Shown here: in pieces, positions 54,057-61,511 of the stretch
Numbering within the stretch: the stretch's first letter is position 1
How the letters are laid out: each line of letters opens with the position of its first letter
Source: Acidovorax sp. FJL06
GTDB lineage: Bacteria; Pseudomonadota; Gammaproteobacteria; Burkholderiales; Burkholderiaceae_C
DNA: 64,000 bases
Reading direction: 5' to 3'
NCBI RefSeq assembly: GCF_003852545.1
Contig: NZ_QAJR01000002.1
Coordinates: 37,096 to 101,095 of the forward strand
The notes under the pieces: generated by a model
What the model was told of the DNA's origin: nothing
The model's database searches: none
What the model saw: only the letters and a program-made list of their open reading frames with translations
Position numbers and translations under genes: made by a program

Positions 54057-54800
54057 TTACGCTTTGCCCTGGGATGCGACGGCGGCGGCAGCCTTCGCAG
54101 CCGCTTCGGCATCGCCCAGATAGTAGTGACGGATGGGCTTGAGGTCGGCGTCGAGCTCATATACCAGCGGAATCCCGTTGGGAATGTTCAGACCCACGAT
54201 GTCGGACTCGGAAATGTTGTCCAGGTACTTCACCAGCGCGCGGATCGAGTTGCCGTGTGCGGCCACCACCACCCGCTTGCCCGAACGGATGGCAGGCGCC
54301 ATGGCCTCGTTCCAGAACGGCAGCACGCGGGCCACGGTGTCTTTCAGGCATTCAGTCAGCGGAACACTCTCGGCCGCCACGCCAGCGTAGCGGCGGTCAC
54401 CGCGCTCGCTGCGGGGGTCGGTGGCTTCCAGCGCGGGCGGGGGCGTGTCATAGCTGCGGCGCCACACCAGCACCTGCTCGTCGCCATACTGTTTGGCCAT
54501 GTCGGCCTTGTTCAGGCCCTGCAGGGCGCCGTAGTGGCGCTCGTTCAGGCGCCAGTCCTTCACCACAGGCAGCCAGGTGGAGTCCATCTCGTCGAGCGTG
54601 TACCACAGGGTGTGGATGGCACGCTTGAGCACGCTGGTGAACGCCAGGTCGAACTCGTAGCCTTCGGCCTTGAGCAGCTTGCCGGCCGACATGGCCTGGG
54701 ACACGCCAGTGGGCGTGAGGTCCACATCGGTCCAGCCGGTAAAGCGGTTTTCAAGGTTCCAGGTGGATTCGCCGTGGCGGATCAGAACGAGTTTGTACAT
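54057..54800 (-). CDS. gpmA: 2,3-bisphosphoglycerate-dependent phosphoglycerate mutase
   Basis: 247-residue glycolytic enzyme interconverting 3- and 2-phosphoglycerate. The phosphohistidine motif LIRHGES is at the N-terminus, [14 protein letters not shown] and [13 protein letters not shown] follow, and length is as in E. coli GpmA. The Ala-rich tail is typical of betaproteobacterial forms. It is divergent from the rhodanese gene; the protease gene follows after 122 bases that hold an imperfect GC hairpin. Confidence 0.97.
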   Translation of the reverse strand: MYKLVLIRHGESTWNLENRFTGWTDVDLTPTGVSQAMSAGKLLKAEGYEFDLAFTSVLKRAIHTLWYTLDEMDSTWLPVVKDWRLNERHYGALQGLNKADMAKQYGDEQVLVWRRSYDTPPPALEATDPRSERGDRRYAGVAAESVPLTECLKDTVARVLPFWNEAMAPAIRSGKRVVVAAHGNSIRALVKYLDNISESDIVGLNIPNGIPLVYELDADLKPIRHYYLGDAEAAAKAAAAVASQGKA

Positions 54801-54887
54801 GGTTTCCCCAGGAAAGGCGGGTCAAAGAAAAGCGGGCCAAAACCCAGCATTCTAGAATTACGCTGTTCGCCAACCCAAGGAAACTTC

Positions 54888-55295
54888 GTGAAATTCATTA
54901 TTGATAACTGGTATCTGTTCCTCGTTGCACTGGCTTCGGGCAGCATGTTGCTGTGGCCGGTCCTCAAGAACGCCAGTGGCGGCTCGCTGACACCCGCACG
55001 TGCCGTGCAGCTCATCAACCGCGAAAAAGCCGTGGTCATCGACGTCTGCGAGACCGAGGAATTCGCCGCCGGCCACGTGGGCGGCGCCAAGAACGTGCCC
55101 CTCTCCCAACTGGAAGAGCGCCTGCCCACCCTGGTCAAGAACAAGGCCCTGCCCGTGGTGCTGGTCTGCGCCAGCGGCGCCCGCGCCAACCGCGCCGTGG
55201 CCATCGCCAAGAAGCTGGGCTACGACAACGCCCAGGCCATGGCCGGTGGCCTCAAGGCCTGGCGCGAAGCCAGCCTCCCTGTGGAAAAGGCCTGA
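54888..55295 (+). CDS. Rhodanese-like sulfurtransferase, membrane-anchored
   Basis: 135-residue protein with an N-terminal membrane segment (about residues 7-24) and a single rhodanese domain; the active-site Cys is C94 in VCASGARANRA. Rhodaneses carry sulfane sulfur. Members of this anchored type are often encoded with grxC and secB, as here. The GTG at 54888 has an AAGGAA ribosome site. Divergent gpmA shares an 87-base promoter gap, where TTCTAGAATTA at about 54850 is a possible -10 region. Confidence 0.9.
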   Translation: MKFIIDNWYLFLVALASGSMLLWPVLKNASGGSLTPARAVQLINREKAVVIDVCETEEFAAGHVGGAKNVPLSQLEERLPTLVKNKALPVVLVCASGARANRAVAIAKKLGYDNAQAMAGGLKAWREASLPVEKA

Positions 55296-55364
55296 TCCAA
55301 CCCCAGCTATTCGGTCAGCGCTACGCTTGCCGCTGGTTATTCAGCCCCACAGGAAGAAAGAGGA

Positions 55365-55634
55365 ATGTCCGCCATGCAACCCGTGAAGATGTACACCACC
55401 GCCGTCTGCCCCTACTGCATCCGGGCCAAGCAGATCCTCAAGGCCAAGGGCGTGGAGCAGATCGAGGAGATCCGCATCGACACCGACCCCGCCGCGCGCA
55501 GCCACATGATGGAGATCACCGGCCGCCGCACGGTGCCGCAGATCTACATCGGTGACACCCATGTGGGCGGGCACGACGACCTGGTGGCGCTGGACGGCCG
55601 TGGCGAGCTGATGCCCCTGCTGGGCGCCGCCTGA
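55365..55634 (+). CDS. grxC: Glutaredoxin 3
   Basis: 89-residue dithiol glutaredoxin with active site CPYC (C15-C18), the TVPQIYIG cis-Pro strand and GGHDDL for glutathione binding. It reduces disulfides using glutathione. ATG 55365 has an AGGAAGAAAGAGG ribosome site; ATG 55374 is possible. It lies between the rhodanese and secB genes, the standard betaproteobacterial order. Confidence 0.96.
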   Translation: MSAMQPVKMYTTAVCPYCIRAKQILKAKGVEQIEEIRIDTDPAARSHMMEITGRRTVPQIYIGDTHVGGHDDLVALDGRGELMPLLGAA

Positions 55635-55713
55635 CCCCACCCTCGGGCGCTGCATAATGCAGCCCCATGTGCCCGCTGCGGGAGCTGGGCGACGATGAGT
55701 AAGTCTCCGCGAT

Positions 55714-55822
55714 GGCGCGCGCCCTGATTTGGGATGGAATGCAAGGCGCAAAGCGCAGCAATAGCCGTAGCTATTGCGAGCATTTGCAACGCAGCAGACC
55801 ACCCAAACCAGGGATGCGCGGC
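55714..55822. repeat. Hairpin element related to the one at 14062-14223
   Basis: The outer arms CCCTGATTTGGGATGG and CCACCCAAACCAGGG are inverted relatives. The core ATGCAAGGCGCAAAG, AGCAATAGC-CGTA-GCTATTGCG and GCATTTGCAACGCAGC matches the core of the element at 14.1 kb in the opposite orientation. It fills much of the grxC-secB gap, upstream of secB. Confidence 0.75.
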
Positions 55823-55905
55823 ACGCGAGAGACTTGTTCAGCGTTGCCTTCACCCCGGCGGGTTTTGTTTTGCTAGAAATTTCGTTAGAGCAAAGAGACT
55901 TCACC

Positions 55906-56364
55906 ATGGCCGACCAAGAAAATCCCGTGTTCCAGATCCAACGCGTCTACCTCAAGGACATGTCGCTGGAGCAACCCAACTCCCCCGCCATCCTTATCGA
56001 GCAAGAGCAGCCGAGCGTGGACATCCAGCTCGGCGTGGAAGCCACCCCCGTGGCCGAAGGCATCTTTGAAGTGTCCGTCACGGCCACGGTGCAGACCAAG
56101 ATCAAGGACAAGACCGTGTTCCTGGTCGAAGCCAAGCAGGCCGGCATCTTCGAAATCCGCAACGTGCCCGAAGACCAGATGGGCCCCATCATGGGCATCG
56201 CCTGCCCCCAGATCGTGTACCCCTACCTGCGTGGCAACGTGGCCGACGTGATCAACCGCGCTGGCTTCCCACCCGTGCACCTGGCCGAAATCAACTTCCA
56301 GGCCATGTACGAGCAGCAGCAAGCCCAGGCCGCCGGCCAGGCTTCGCCCATCATCACGCAGTGA
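55906..56364 (+). CDS. secB: Protein-export chaperone SecB
   Basis: 152-residue tetrameric chaperone that keeps preproteins unfolded and delivers them to SecA. It shows the conserved [43 protein letters not shown] and [15 protein letters not shown] segments, with the usual Gln/Ala-rich tail. ATG 55906 gives the standard N-terminus. A hairpin repeat lies upstream and a GC-rich repeat directly downstream. Confidence 0.97.
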   Translation: MADQENPVFQIQRVYLKDMSLEQPNSPAILIEQEQPSVDIQLGVEATPVAEGIFEVSVTATVQTKIKDKTVFLVEAKQAGIFEIRNVPEDQMGPIMGIACPQIVYPYLRGNVADVINRAGFPPVHLAEINFQAMYEQQQAQAAGQASPIITQ

Positions 56365-56372
56365 TGTAAAGC

Positions 56373-56440
56373 GCCCCCTGAGTCGCTTCGCGCCTTCCCC
56401 CTCTCTCTACGCGCTGCGCGCTACGGGAGGGGGACGCAGC
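56373..56440. repeat. CCCCCTGAGTCGCT-type repeat downstream of secB, copy 2
   Basis: CCCCCTGAGTCGCTTCGCGC, TTCCCCCTCTCTC, an insert with GCGCTGCGCGC, and GGGAGGGGGACGC form a foldable element. It shares its ends with the copy at 42013. Following sequence to about 56530 is GC-rich, with no gene seen. Confidence 0.7.
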
Positions 56441-56548
56441 CAGCGGCCTGGCAAAGCCAGTTCCGCGGCTACCTCGCCTGGGCCACGCCGGTTCCACAGG
56501 CAGCAGGCAAGGCGCAGCGCAATGGACCATTGAAATTAAACATCCTAT

Positions 56549-56600
56549 GGACCTCCAGCGCCCGACACATAAGCGCAAGCAGCTATGAAAATCATAGTCC
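56549..56600. repeat. AGCGCTTG-family dispersed repeat forming the gpsA start region
   Basis: CTCCAGCGCCCGACACATAA, GCGCAAGCAGCTATGAAAAT and CATAG follow the family pattern. The gpsA initiation codon lies inside it, so the first codons of GpsA are read from repeat sequence. Confidence 0.7.
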
Positions 56601-57607
56601 TAGGCGCTGGCGCCTGGGGGTCGGCCGTCGCCATGAGCGCGGCCCAGCACCCCGCCGGGCATGCGGTCACCCTGTGGGCCCGCGACGCGGCCCAGGCGCA
56701 GAGCATGCGCAATCAGGCGCAGAACGCCCGCTACCTGCCGGGCATCGCCTTCCCCCCTTCTCTTTCCGTGGCCGACGGCGATTTCCGTCCGCTGCTGTCC
56801 GCTGCCGACCTCGTCGTCGTGGCCACCCCCATGGCGGCGCTGCGCGGCATGTTGCAGGCGCTGGCCGGCTGCACCGCGCCCGTGGCCTGGCTGTGCAAGG
56901 GCTTTGAAGCCGTTCCGGCTGGGGCCGGTTCGGCCTCTTTTGGGCTGCTGGCGCACGAAGTGCAAGCGCTGATAGCTCCCGATTTGATAGCAGGCGTGTT
57001 CAGCGGCCCGAGCTTTGCGCAGGAAGTGGCGCTGGGCCAGCCCACCGCGCTGGTGGCCGCCAGCGCCCACGCTGCCGTGCGCGACGCGCTGGTCCACGCC
57101 TTTCACAGCCCCAGTGTGCGGGTGTATGCCAACGAGGACATCGTGGGCGTGGAAGTGGGCGGTGCGGTGAAAAACGTGCTGGCCATTGCCACCGGCCTGT
57201 GCGATGGGCTCGCGCTGGGGCTCAACGCCCGCGCCGCGCTCATCACGCGCGGCCTGGCCGAAATGACCCGCCTGGGCCTGGCGCTGGGCGCGCGGCCCGA
57301 CACCTTCATGGGCCTGTCGGGCCTGGGCGATCTGGTGCTGACCGCCACCGGCGACCTGTCGCGCAACCGCCGCGTGGGCCTGCTGCTGGCCGAAGGCAAG
57401 AGCCTGCAACAGGCCGTGGAATCACTGGGCCATGTGGCCGAGGGCGTCTACAGCGCCCGCACCGTGGCGCAGCGTGCGGCCGTGGTGGGCGTGGACATGC
57501 CCATCACCCGCGCCGTCGTGGCCCTGCTGGACGGCCAGCTCACCCCGGCCGCCGCCGTGGCGCAGCTGATGGGGCGGGGCCCGGCGTCCGAGCTGATCGA
57601 GCCCTGA
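56585..57607 (+). CDS. gpsA: Glycerol-3-phosphate dehydrogenase [NAD(P)+]
   Basis: 340-residue cytoplasmic enzyme producing sn-glycerol 3-phosphate for phospholipids. The Rossmann motif [12 protein letters not shown] is at the N-terminus, WLCKGFE and [15 protein letters not shown] follow, and the catalytic Lys is in [13 protein letters not shown]. The gene starts inside one dispersed repeat and carries another in frame ([11 protein letters not shown], about residues 127-137). It converges on lysA with a 24-base gap. Confidence 0.97.
   Translation: MKIIVLGAGAWGSAVAMSAAQHPAGHAVTLWARDAAQAQSMRNQAQNARYLPGIAFPPSLSVADGDFRPLLSAADLVVVATPMAALRGMLQALAGCTAPVAWLCKGFEAVPAGAGSASFGLLAHEVQALIAPDLIAGVFSGPSFAQEVALGQPTALVAASAHAAVRDALVHAFHSPSVRVYANEDIVGVEVGGAVKNVLAIATGLCDGLALGLNARAALITRGLAEMTRLGLALGARPDTFMGLSGLGDLVLTATGDLSRNRRVGLLLAEGKSLQQAVESLGHVAEGVYSARTVAQRAAVVGVDMPITRAVVALLDGQLTPAAAVAQLMGRGPASELIEP
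56961..56992. repeat. AGCGCTTG-family repeat fragment in frame inside gpsA
   Basis: CAAGCGCTGATAGCTCCC then GATTTGATAGCAG matches one arm of the repeat and encodes [11 protein letters not shown] immediately before the conserved [11 protein letters not shown] segment. The reading frame is the one used in the FdsGB linker copy. Confidence 0.6.
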
Positions 57608-57631
57608 GCGGCCCGGTCAACCCCTTTCCTT

Positions 57632-58876
57632 TTACAAACCCAGTTCCAGCGCGAGCAACTCATCCACCGTCTGGCGGCGGCGGATGAGGCGCGCCTGACC
57701 GCCATCCACCAGCACCTCGGCGATCAAAGGCCGCGTGTTGTAGTTGGAGGACATGCTCGCGCCATAGGCCCCCGTGTCGTGGATCACCAGCAGGTCGCCC
57801 ACCTGCGCGGCGGGCAGGTCGCGCGGCAGCACCACGCCACCGTCGCCCTGGGTGAACACGTCGCCCGATTCGCACAGCGGGCCGGCCACCACGCTCGGGC
57901 GTTCAGCGGCCGTTGAGCCATCGCGGCGCAGCACGCTCATGGCGTGGTAGCTGCCGTACATGGACGGACGCATGAGTTCGTTGAAGCCGGTATCGACCAG
58001 CACAAAGTGGTTGTTGCCCGCGTTCTTGGTGGCACGCACCTGGCCCAGCAGCACGCCGGATTCGGCCACCAGGAAGCGGCCGGGCTCGATCTCCAGGCCC
58101 AGCTTGTGGCCCACGATGGCCTCGGCCTGCTGGCGCGCCGCGTCCCACAGGCCGTGGTAGTGCTGGGTATCGACCACCGGGTCGCCACTGCGGTAGGGGA
58201 TGGACAGGCCGCCACCGGCCGAGATGGCGTGCAGGTCATGCCCCGCCGCATGGGCCGTGCGCACCAGGTTGACCATGGCGCCACACACTTCCTGCAGGTG
58301 GCTGTAATCCACGCCCGAGCCGATGTGCATGTGCAGGCCCACCAGCTTCAGCCCGTGCTGCGCGATGGCGGCCAGTGCTGCAGGCAGATCGGTGTGCCAG
58401 ATGCCATGCTTGCTGTGTTCGCCGCCCGTGTTGGTCTTGTTGCTGTGACCATGGCCAAAGCCGGGGTTGATGCGCAGCCACACGGCATGGCCTGGCGAGC
58501 GCGCGCCCAGCTGGTGCAGCATGTCGATGGAGCCTGCGTTAACCGGCACGCCATGCTCCACCACGCAGTCCAGCGTGGCGGCATCGAACAGGTCGGCGGT
58601 GAAAACGATCTCCGAAGGCTCGCCGCCTGCCACGTAGCCCGCCGCCAGCGCGCGCAGGATCTCGCCGCGCGAGACCGCATCCACCTTCACACCCTGCTCG
58701 CGCATCAGCTTGAGGATGTGGATGTTGGAGCAGGCCTTTTGCGCAAAGCGGATGGTCTCGAAGTTGGACACCTGCGCAATGCGCTGGCGGATGGTGGCCG
58801 CGTCATACACCCACAGCGGGGTGCCGAACTGGTCGACCAGGGCCCAGAGCTGGGCGGGGGAGAAGGGGTTGGACAT
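57632..58876 (-). CDS. lysA: Diaminopimelate decarboxylase
   Basis: 414-residue PLP enzyme for the last step of lysine synthesis. The PLP lysine is in FAQKACSN, with VDAVSRGEI, GLHMHIGSG, the SAGGGLSIPY phosphate loop, GPLCESGDVF and TGAYG. Length is typical. It is divergent from a LysR-type gene, the classical lysA-lysR arrangement, so lysine- or diaminopimelate-responsive activation is likely. Confidence 0.97.
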   Translation of the reverse strand: MSNPFSPAQLWALVDQFGTPLWVYDAATIRQRIAQVSNFETIRFAQKACSNIHILKLMREQGVKVDAVSRGEILRALAAGYVAGGEPSEIVFTADLFDAATLDCVVEHGVPVNAGSIDMLHQLGARSPGHAVWLRINPGFGHGHSNKTNTGGEHSKHGIWHTDLPAALAAIAQHGLKLVGLHMHIGSGVDYSHLQEVCGAMVNLVRTAHAAGHDLHAISAGGGLSIPYRSGDPVVDTQHYHGLWDAARQQAEAIVGHKLGLEIEPGRFLVAESGVLLGQVRATKNAGNNHFVLVDTGFNELMRPSMYGSYHAMSVLRRDGSTAAERPSVVAGPLCESGDVFTQGDGGVVLPRDLPAAQVGDLLVIHDTGAYGASMSSNYNTRPLIAEVLVDGGQARLIRRRQTVDELLALELGL

Positions 58877-58989
58877 GGGGAGGCTCCAAAGGCAGAAGGC
58901 GTGAACGATGCGCGGATGATGCCGCCATCCGCGTATTCAGTCGAATGCTTTGGTTTACGCCATCCATTCAATATAGATATGCTTTGCAC
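58877..58989. promoter_or_regulatory. Divergent lysA-lysR control region
   Basis: 113 bases between opposing starts, with an A/T-rich stretch (TTCAATATAGATATGC) close to the regulator start. LysR-type activators normally bind such shared regions at T-N11-A sites. Several candidates exist and I cannot single one out. Confidence 0.5.
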
Positions 58990-59937
58990 ATGACTGGCAT
59001 GTCCGACCCCACCCTCACCCACCGCATCACCCACCGCCACATCGAGGTCTTCCGCGCGGTGATGACCGCCGGCAGCGCCACGGGCGCGGCCGACCTGCTG
59101 CACAGCTCGCAGCCCACCGTGAGCCGCGAGCTGGCGCGGCTCGAAGCGCTGCTGGGCTATGCGCTGTTCGAGCGCGCGCAAGGCCGCCTGCGCCCCAACG
59201 CGCGGGCGCTGGCGCTGTGGGACGAGGTGCAGCGCTCCTGGCAGGGGCTGGAGCGCGTGGTGGACCGGGCCGTGGCCCTGGGCCGGCCCGACGCCGTGCA
59301 GCTGTCGGTGCTGTGCCTGCCCGCGCTCGCGCACGCGCTGCTGCCCGGCGCAGCGGCGCGGCTGATGCAGCACCACCCGCAGGCGCGCCTGTCGGTCACG
59401 CCGCAAGAGTCACCGCTGCTGGAAGAATGGATGAGCGCCCAGCGCTTTGACCTGGGCCTGTGCGAGCAGGCCAGCGCCCCGCCCGGCACCCGCGCCGAGG
59501 TGCTGCTCACGCTCGACGAGGTGGCCGTGTTGCCCGCCAGCCACCCACTGGCCCGGCAGCGCAGGCTGCGGCTGGAGGACTTTGCCGGTGAATATTTTGT
59601 GAGCCTCTCAGCCGACGACCCCTACCGCCGCCTGATCGACGCGCGTTTTGCCGAGGCCGGCGTGGCCCGCACCCTGCGCATGGAAACCCACAGCGCCGCC
59701 GCCGTCTGCGCCATGGTGCAACAGGGCCTGGGCGTGGCCATCGTCAACCCGGTGACGGCCCTGGCCGCCGCCAGCGACCAGCTGGTGCTGCGGCCTCTGG
59801 CGTTTTCGATCCCGTTCAGCGTGACGGCGCTCCTGCCGCTGTACCGCCCACCCCTACCCGAGGTGACGCCCATGCTGGAAGCCCTGCGGGCCGAAGCCGC
59901 CGCCATTGCGCAGCGGCTGGCGCAACAGGATGTTTAG
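58990..59937 (+). CDS. lysR: LysR-family regulator, probable activator of lysA
   Basis: 315-residue LysR-type protein with a helix-turn-helix (AGSATGAADLLHSSQPTVSR) and a C-terminal effector domain (VAVLPASHPLA, VCAMVQQGLGVAIVNP). Its divergent position next to lysA is the same as in E. coli, supporting the name. ATG 58990 is chosen; ATG 58999 would shorten it by three residues. A dispersed repeat begins at its stop codon. Confidence 0.88.
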   Translation: MTGMSDPTLTHRITHRHIEVFRAVMTAGSATGAADLLHSSQPTVSRELARLEALLGYALFERAQGRLRPNARALALWDEVQRSWQGLERVVDRAVALGRPDAVQLSVLCLPALAHALLPGAAARLMQHHPQARLSVTPQESPLLEEWMSAQRFDLGLCEQASAPPGTRAEVLLTLDEVAVLPASHPLARQRRLRLEDFAGEYFVSLSADDPYRRLIDARFAEAGVARTLRMETHSAAAVCAMVQQGLGVAIVNPVTALAAASDQLVLRPLAFSIPFSVTALLPLYRPPLPEVTPMLEALRAEAAAIAQRLAQQDV

Positions 59938-59996
59938 CTACCATTTATATAGCTAAAAACCCTTTTCCATCGCGCGGCAACGGCCATTTTCTTGCA
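59938..59996. repeat. AGCGCTTG-family dispersed repeat, degenerate, after lysR
   Basis: TAGCTACCATTTATATAGCT, AAAAACCCTTTTCCAT and CGGCAACGGCCATTTTC resemble the outer arms of the family while the central AGCGCTTG block has decayed. It separates convergent lysR and coaD. Confidence 0.55.
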
Positions 59997-60025
59997 TAGA
60001 AGCGGGCCACCACCCGCTGAGCAGG

Positions 60026-60529
60026 TCAGCCCGGCGCTGCCAGGCTGCGCACCTTGACCGCCAGGCGCTCCTCGACCGACGGCGACACGAACTTGGTCAC
60101 CTCGCCACCCAGCACGGCGATCTCGCGCACAAAGGTGCTGCTGATGAACTGGTATTTGTCGCTGGGCGTGAGGAACACGGTCTCCACCTGCGGCATCAGG
60201 CTGCGGTTCATGCCCGCGAGCTGGAACTCGTAGTCGAAGTCGGTCACGGCGCGCAGGCCGCGCACCATGGCCTTGCCGCCGCGCTCCACCACAAAGTCGC
60301 GCAACAGGCCCGAAAAGGGCTCGACCTGCACCTGGGGATACATCTTCACGGCCTCGCGCACCATCTCGATGCGCTCCTCCAGCGAGAACAGGGTCTTCTT
60401 GTGGTGGCCCGCAGCCACGGCCACGATCACGCGTTCAAACAACTGGGTGGCCCTGCGCACCACGTCTTCATGGCCCAAGGTGATCGGGTCAAAGGTTCCG
60501 GGGTACACGGCGAGCACGTTCTGGGCCAT
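60026..60529 (-). CDS. coaD: Phosphopantetheine adenylyltransferase
   Basis: 167-residue enzyme of coenzyme A synthesis. The nucleotidyltransferase motif [14 protein letters not shown] is at the N-terminus, [20 protein letters not shown] is conserved, and [14 protein letters not shown] near the C-terminus is the family signature. Length is standard. It is downstream of rsmD on the same strand but separated by 304 bases. Confidence 0.97.
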   Translation of the reverse strand: MAQNVLAVYPGTFDPITLGHEDVVRRATQLFERVIVAVAAGHHKKTLFSLEERIEMVREAVKMYPQVQVEPFSGLLRDFVVERGGKAMVRGLRAVTDFDYEFQLAGMNRSLMPQVETVFLTPSDKYQFISSTFVREIAVLGGEVTKFVSPSVEERLAVKVRSLAAPG

Positions 60530-60833
60530 GGCTGGTTGTCTCCTGTATGGCGAATGACGTTGGCCCCCGGCCCCCGGGGCATTCCCCCCGCAGGGCCCGC
60601 CGGGCCGCGTGCGCGCATTATGCAGTGCAGTGCAACATAAACCTGCGGGGCCCCGTCTCCTCCGCTACCGGCGGGGAGGCCCGGTGGCGCAATCCCCCGC
60701 TGCATGCGGGCGCGATGGGCGCCTGCGATCCGCCAGCAGGGTGTGGCGGCCAGCCCCCCTGCTGCCTCCCGTCTGGCGCATTCCGTCGCCCGGCAACGGA
60801 AAACACCTTGAGCACCCAGGGTGGGCGCGGCTT
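60530..60833. other. Intergenic region between rsmD and coaD with no recognised gene
   Basis: 304 very GC-rich bases with several CCCCCGGC-like runs and short GC inverted repeats. No reading frame has recognisable protein features, and I see no tRNA, terminator with a U-run or clear promoter. It must hold the coaD promoter or leader. Confidence 0.5.
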
Positions 60834-61511
60834 TCAGGCGCGCTTCAACAAATGCGCGTGCACCGCACCGGCCTTGAGGTGGCGGTGCAGCACCAGGCCA
60901 CTGGCGGCCAGCTCCTCGTCCGTCCAGGCGCGAGGGGCTTCGAGGTAGATGAAGCCCTCTGCAGCCACGGCCTTCGCAGCGGCCTGCAAGGCGGGGGCAA
61001 ACAGGTCGCCGTCAAACGGCGGGTCGAGCAGCACCAGGTCCACGCTGGCGGGCGCGGCCTGTTTCAGGGCGGCCACACCGTCACCGCGCTGCACGCGCAC
61101 GGCGCTGGCCTGCAGCTTGGCCTGCAGCACCTGGAGCTGCGCGACCAATGCTGCATCGCTTTCCACCAACTGCACGGCTGCGGCGCCGCGCGACGCGGCT
61201 TCGAACCCCAGCGCGCCCGTGCCCGCAAACGCGTCCAGGCAGCGCCAGCCAGAGAGGTCCTGGCCCAGCCAGTTGAAGAGCGTTTCGCGCACGCGGTCGG
61301 GTGTGGGGCGCAGGCCCGGGCGCTGGGCCACGGGCAGGCGGGTGCGCTTCCACTGCCCACCGATGATGCGGATTTCGCCCGCGCCTTTGGGGGCAGCGGC
61401 GGCGGGCTTGTCCTTGGGGCTTTTCTTGGGGGCCGCCGGGGCAGCGGCCGCTGCCTGGGCCTTGCGGATCTCGGCGTTGATGGCGCTGCCGCGCAGGGTG
61501 GACCGGCTCAT
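60834..61511 (-). CDS. rsmD: 16S rRNA (guanine(966)-N(2))-methyltransferase
   Basis: 225-residue SAM-dependent methyltransferase modifying G966 of 16S rRNA. The GGQWKRTRLPV start of the core, RPTPDRVRETLFNWL, the SAM site LDAFAGTGALGFEAASRGA and catalytic DPPF are present. An Ala/Lys/Pro-rich N-terminal extension of about 45 residues may aid RNA binding. The ATG at 61511 overlaps the upstream peptidase stop as ATGA, indicating translational coupling. Confidence 0.95.
   Translation of the reverse strand: MSRSTLRGSAINAEIRKAQAAAAAPAAPKKSPKDKPAAAAPKGAGEIRIIGGQWKRTRLPVAQRPGLRPTPDRVRETLFNWLGQDLSGWRCLDAFAGTGALGFEAASRGAAAVQLVESDAALVAQLQVLQAKLQASAVRVQRGDGVAALKQAAPASVDLVLLDPPFDGDLFAPALQAAAKAVAAEGFIYLEAPRAWTDEELAASGLVLHRHLKAGAVHAHLLKRA

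Noticed and set aside
60547-60948. Possible 133-residue protein in the rsmD-coaD gap
   Set aside because: It overlaps rsmD, has no domain features or ribosome site, and composition matches GC-rich noncoding frames.
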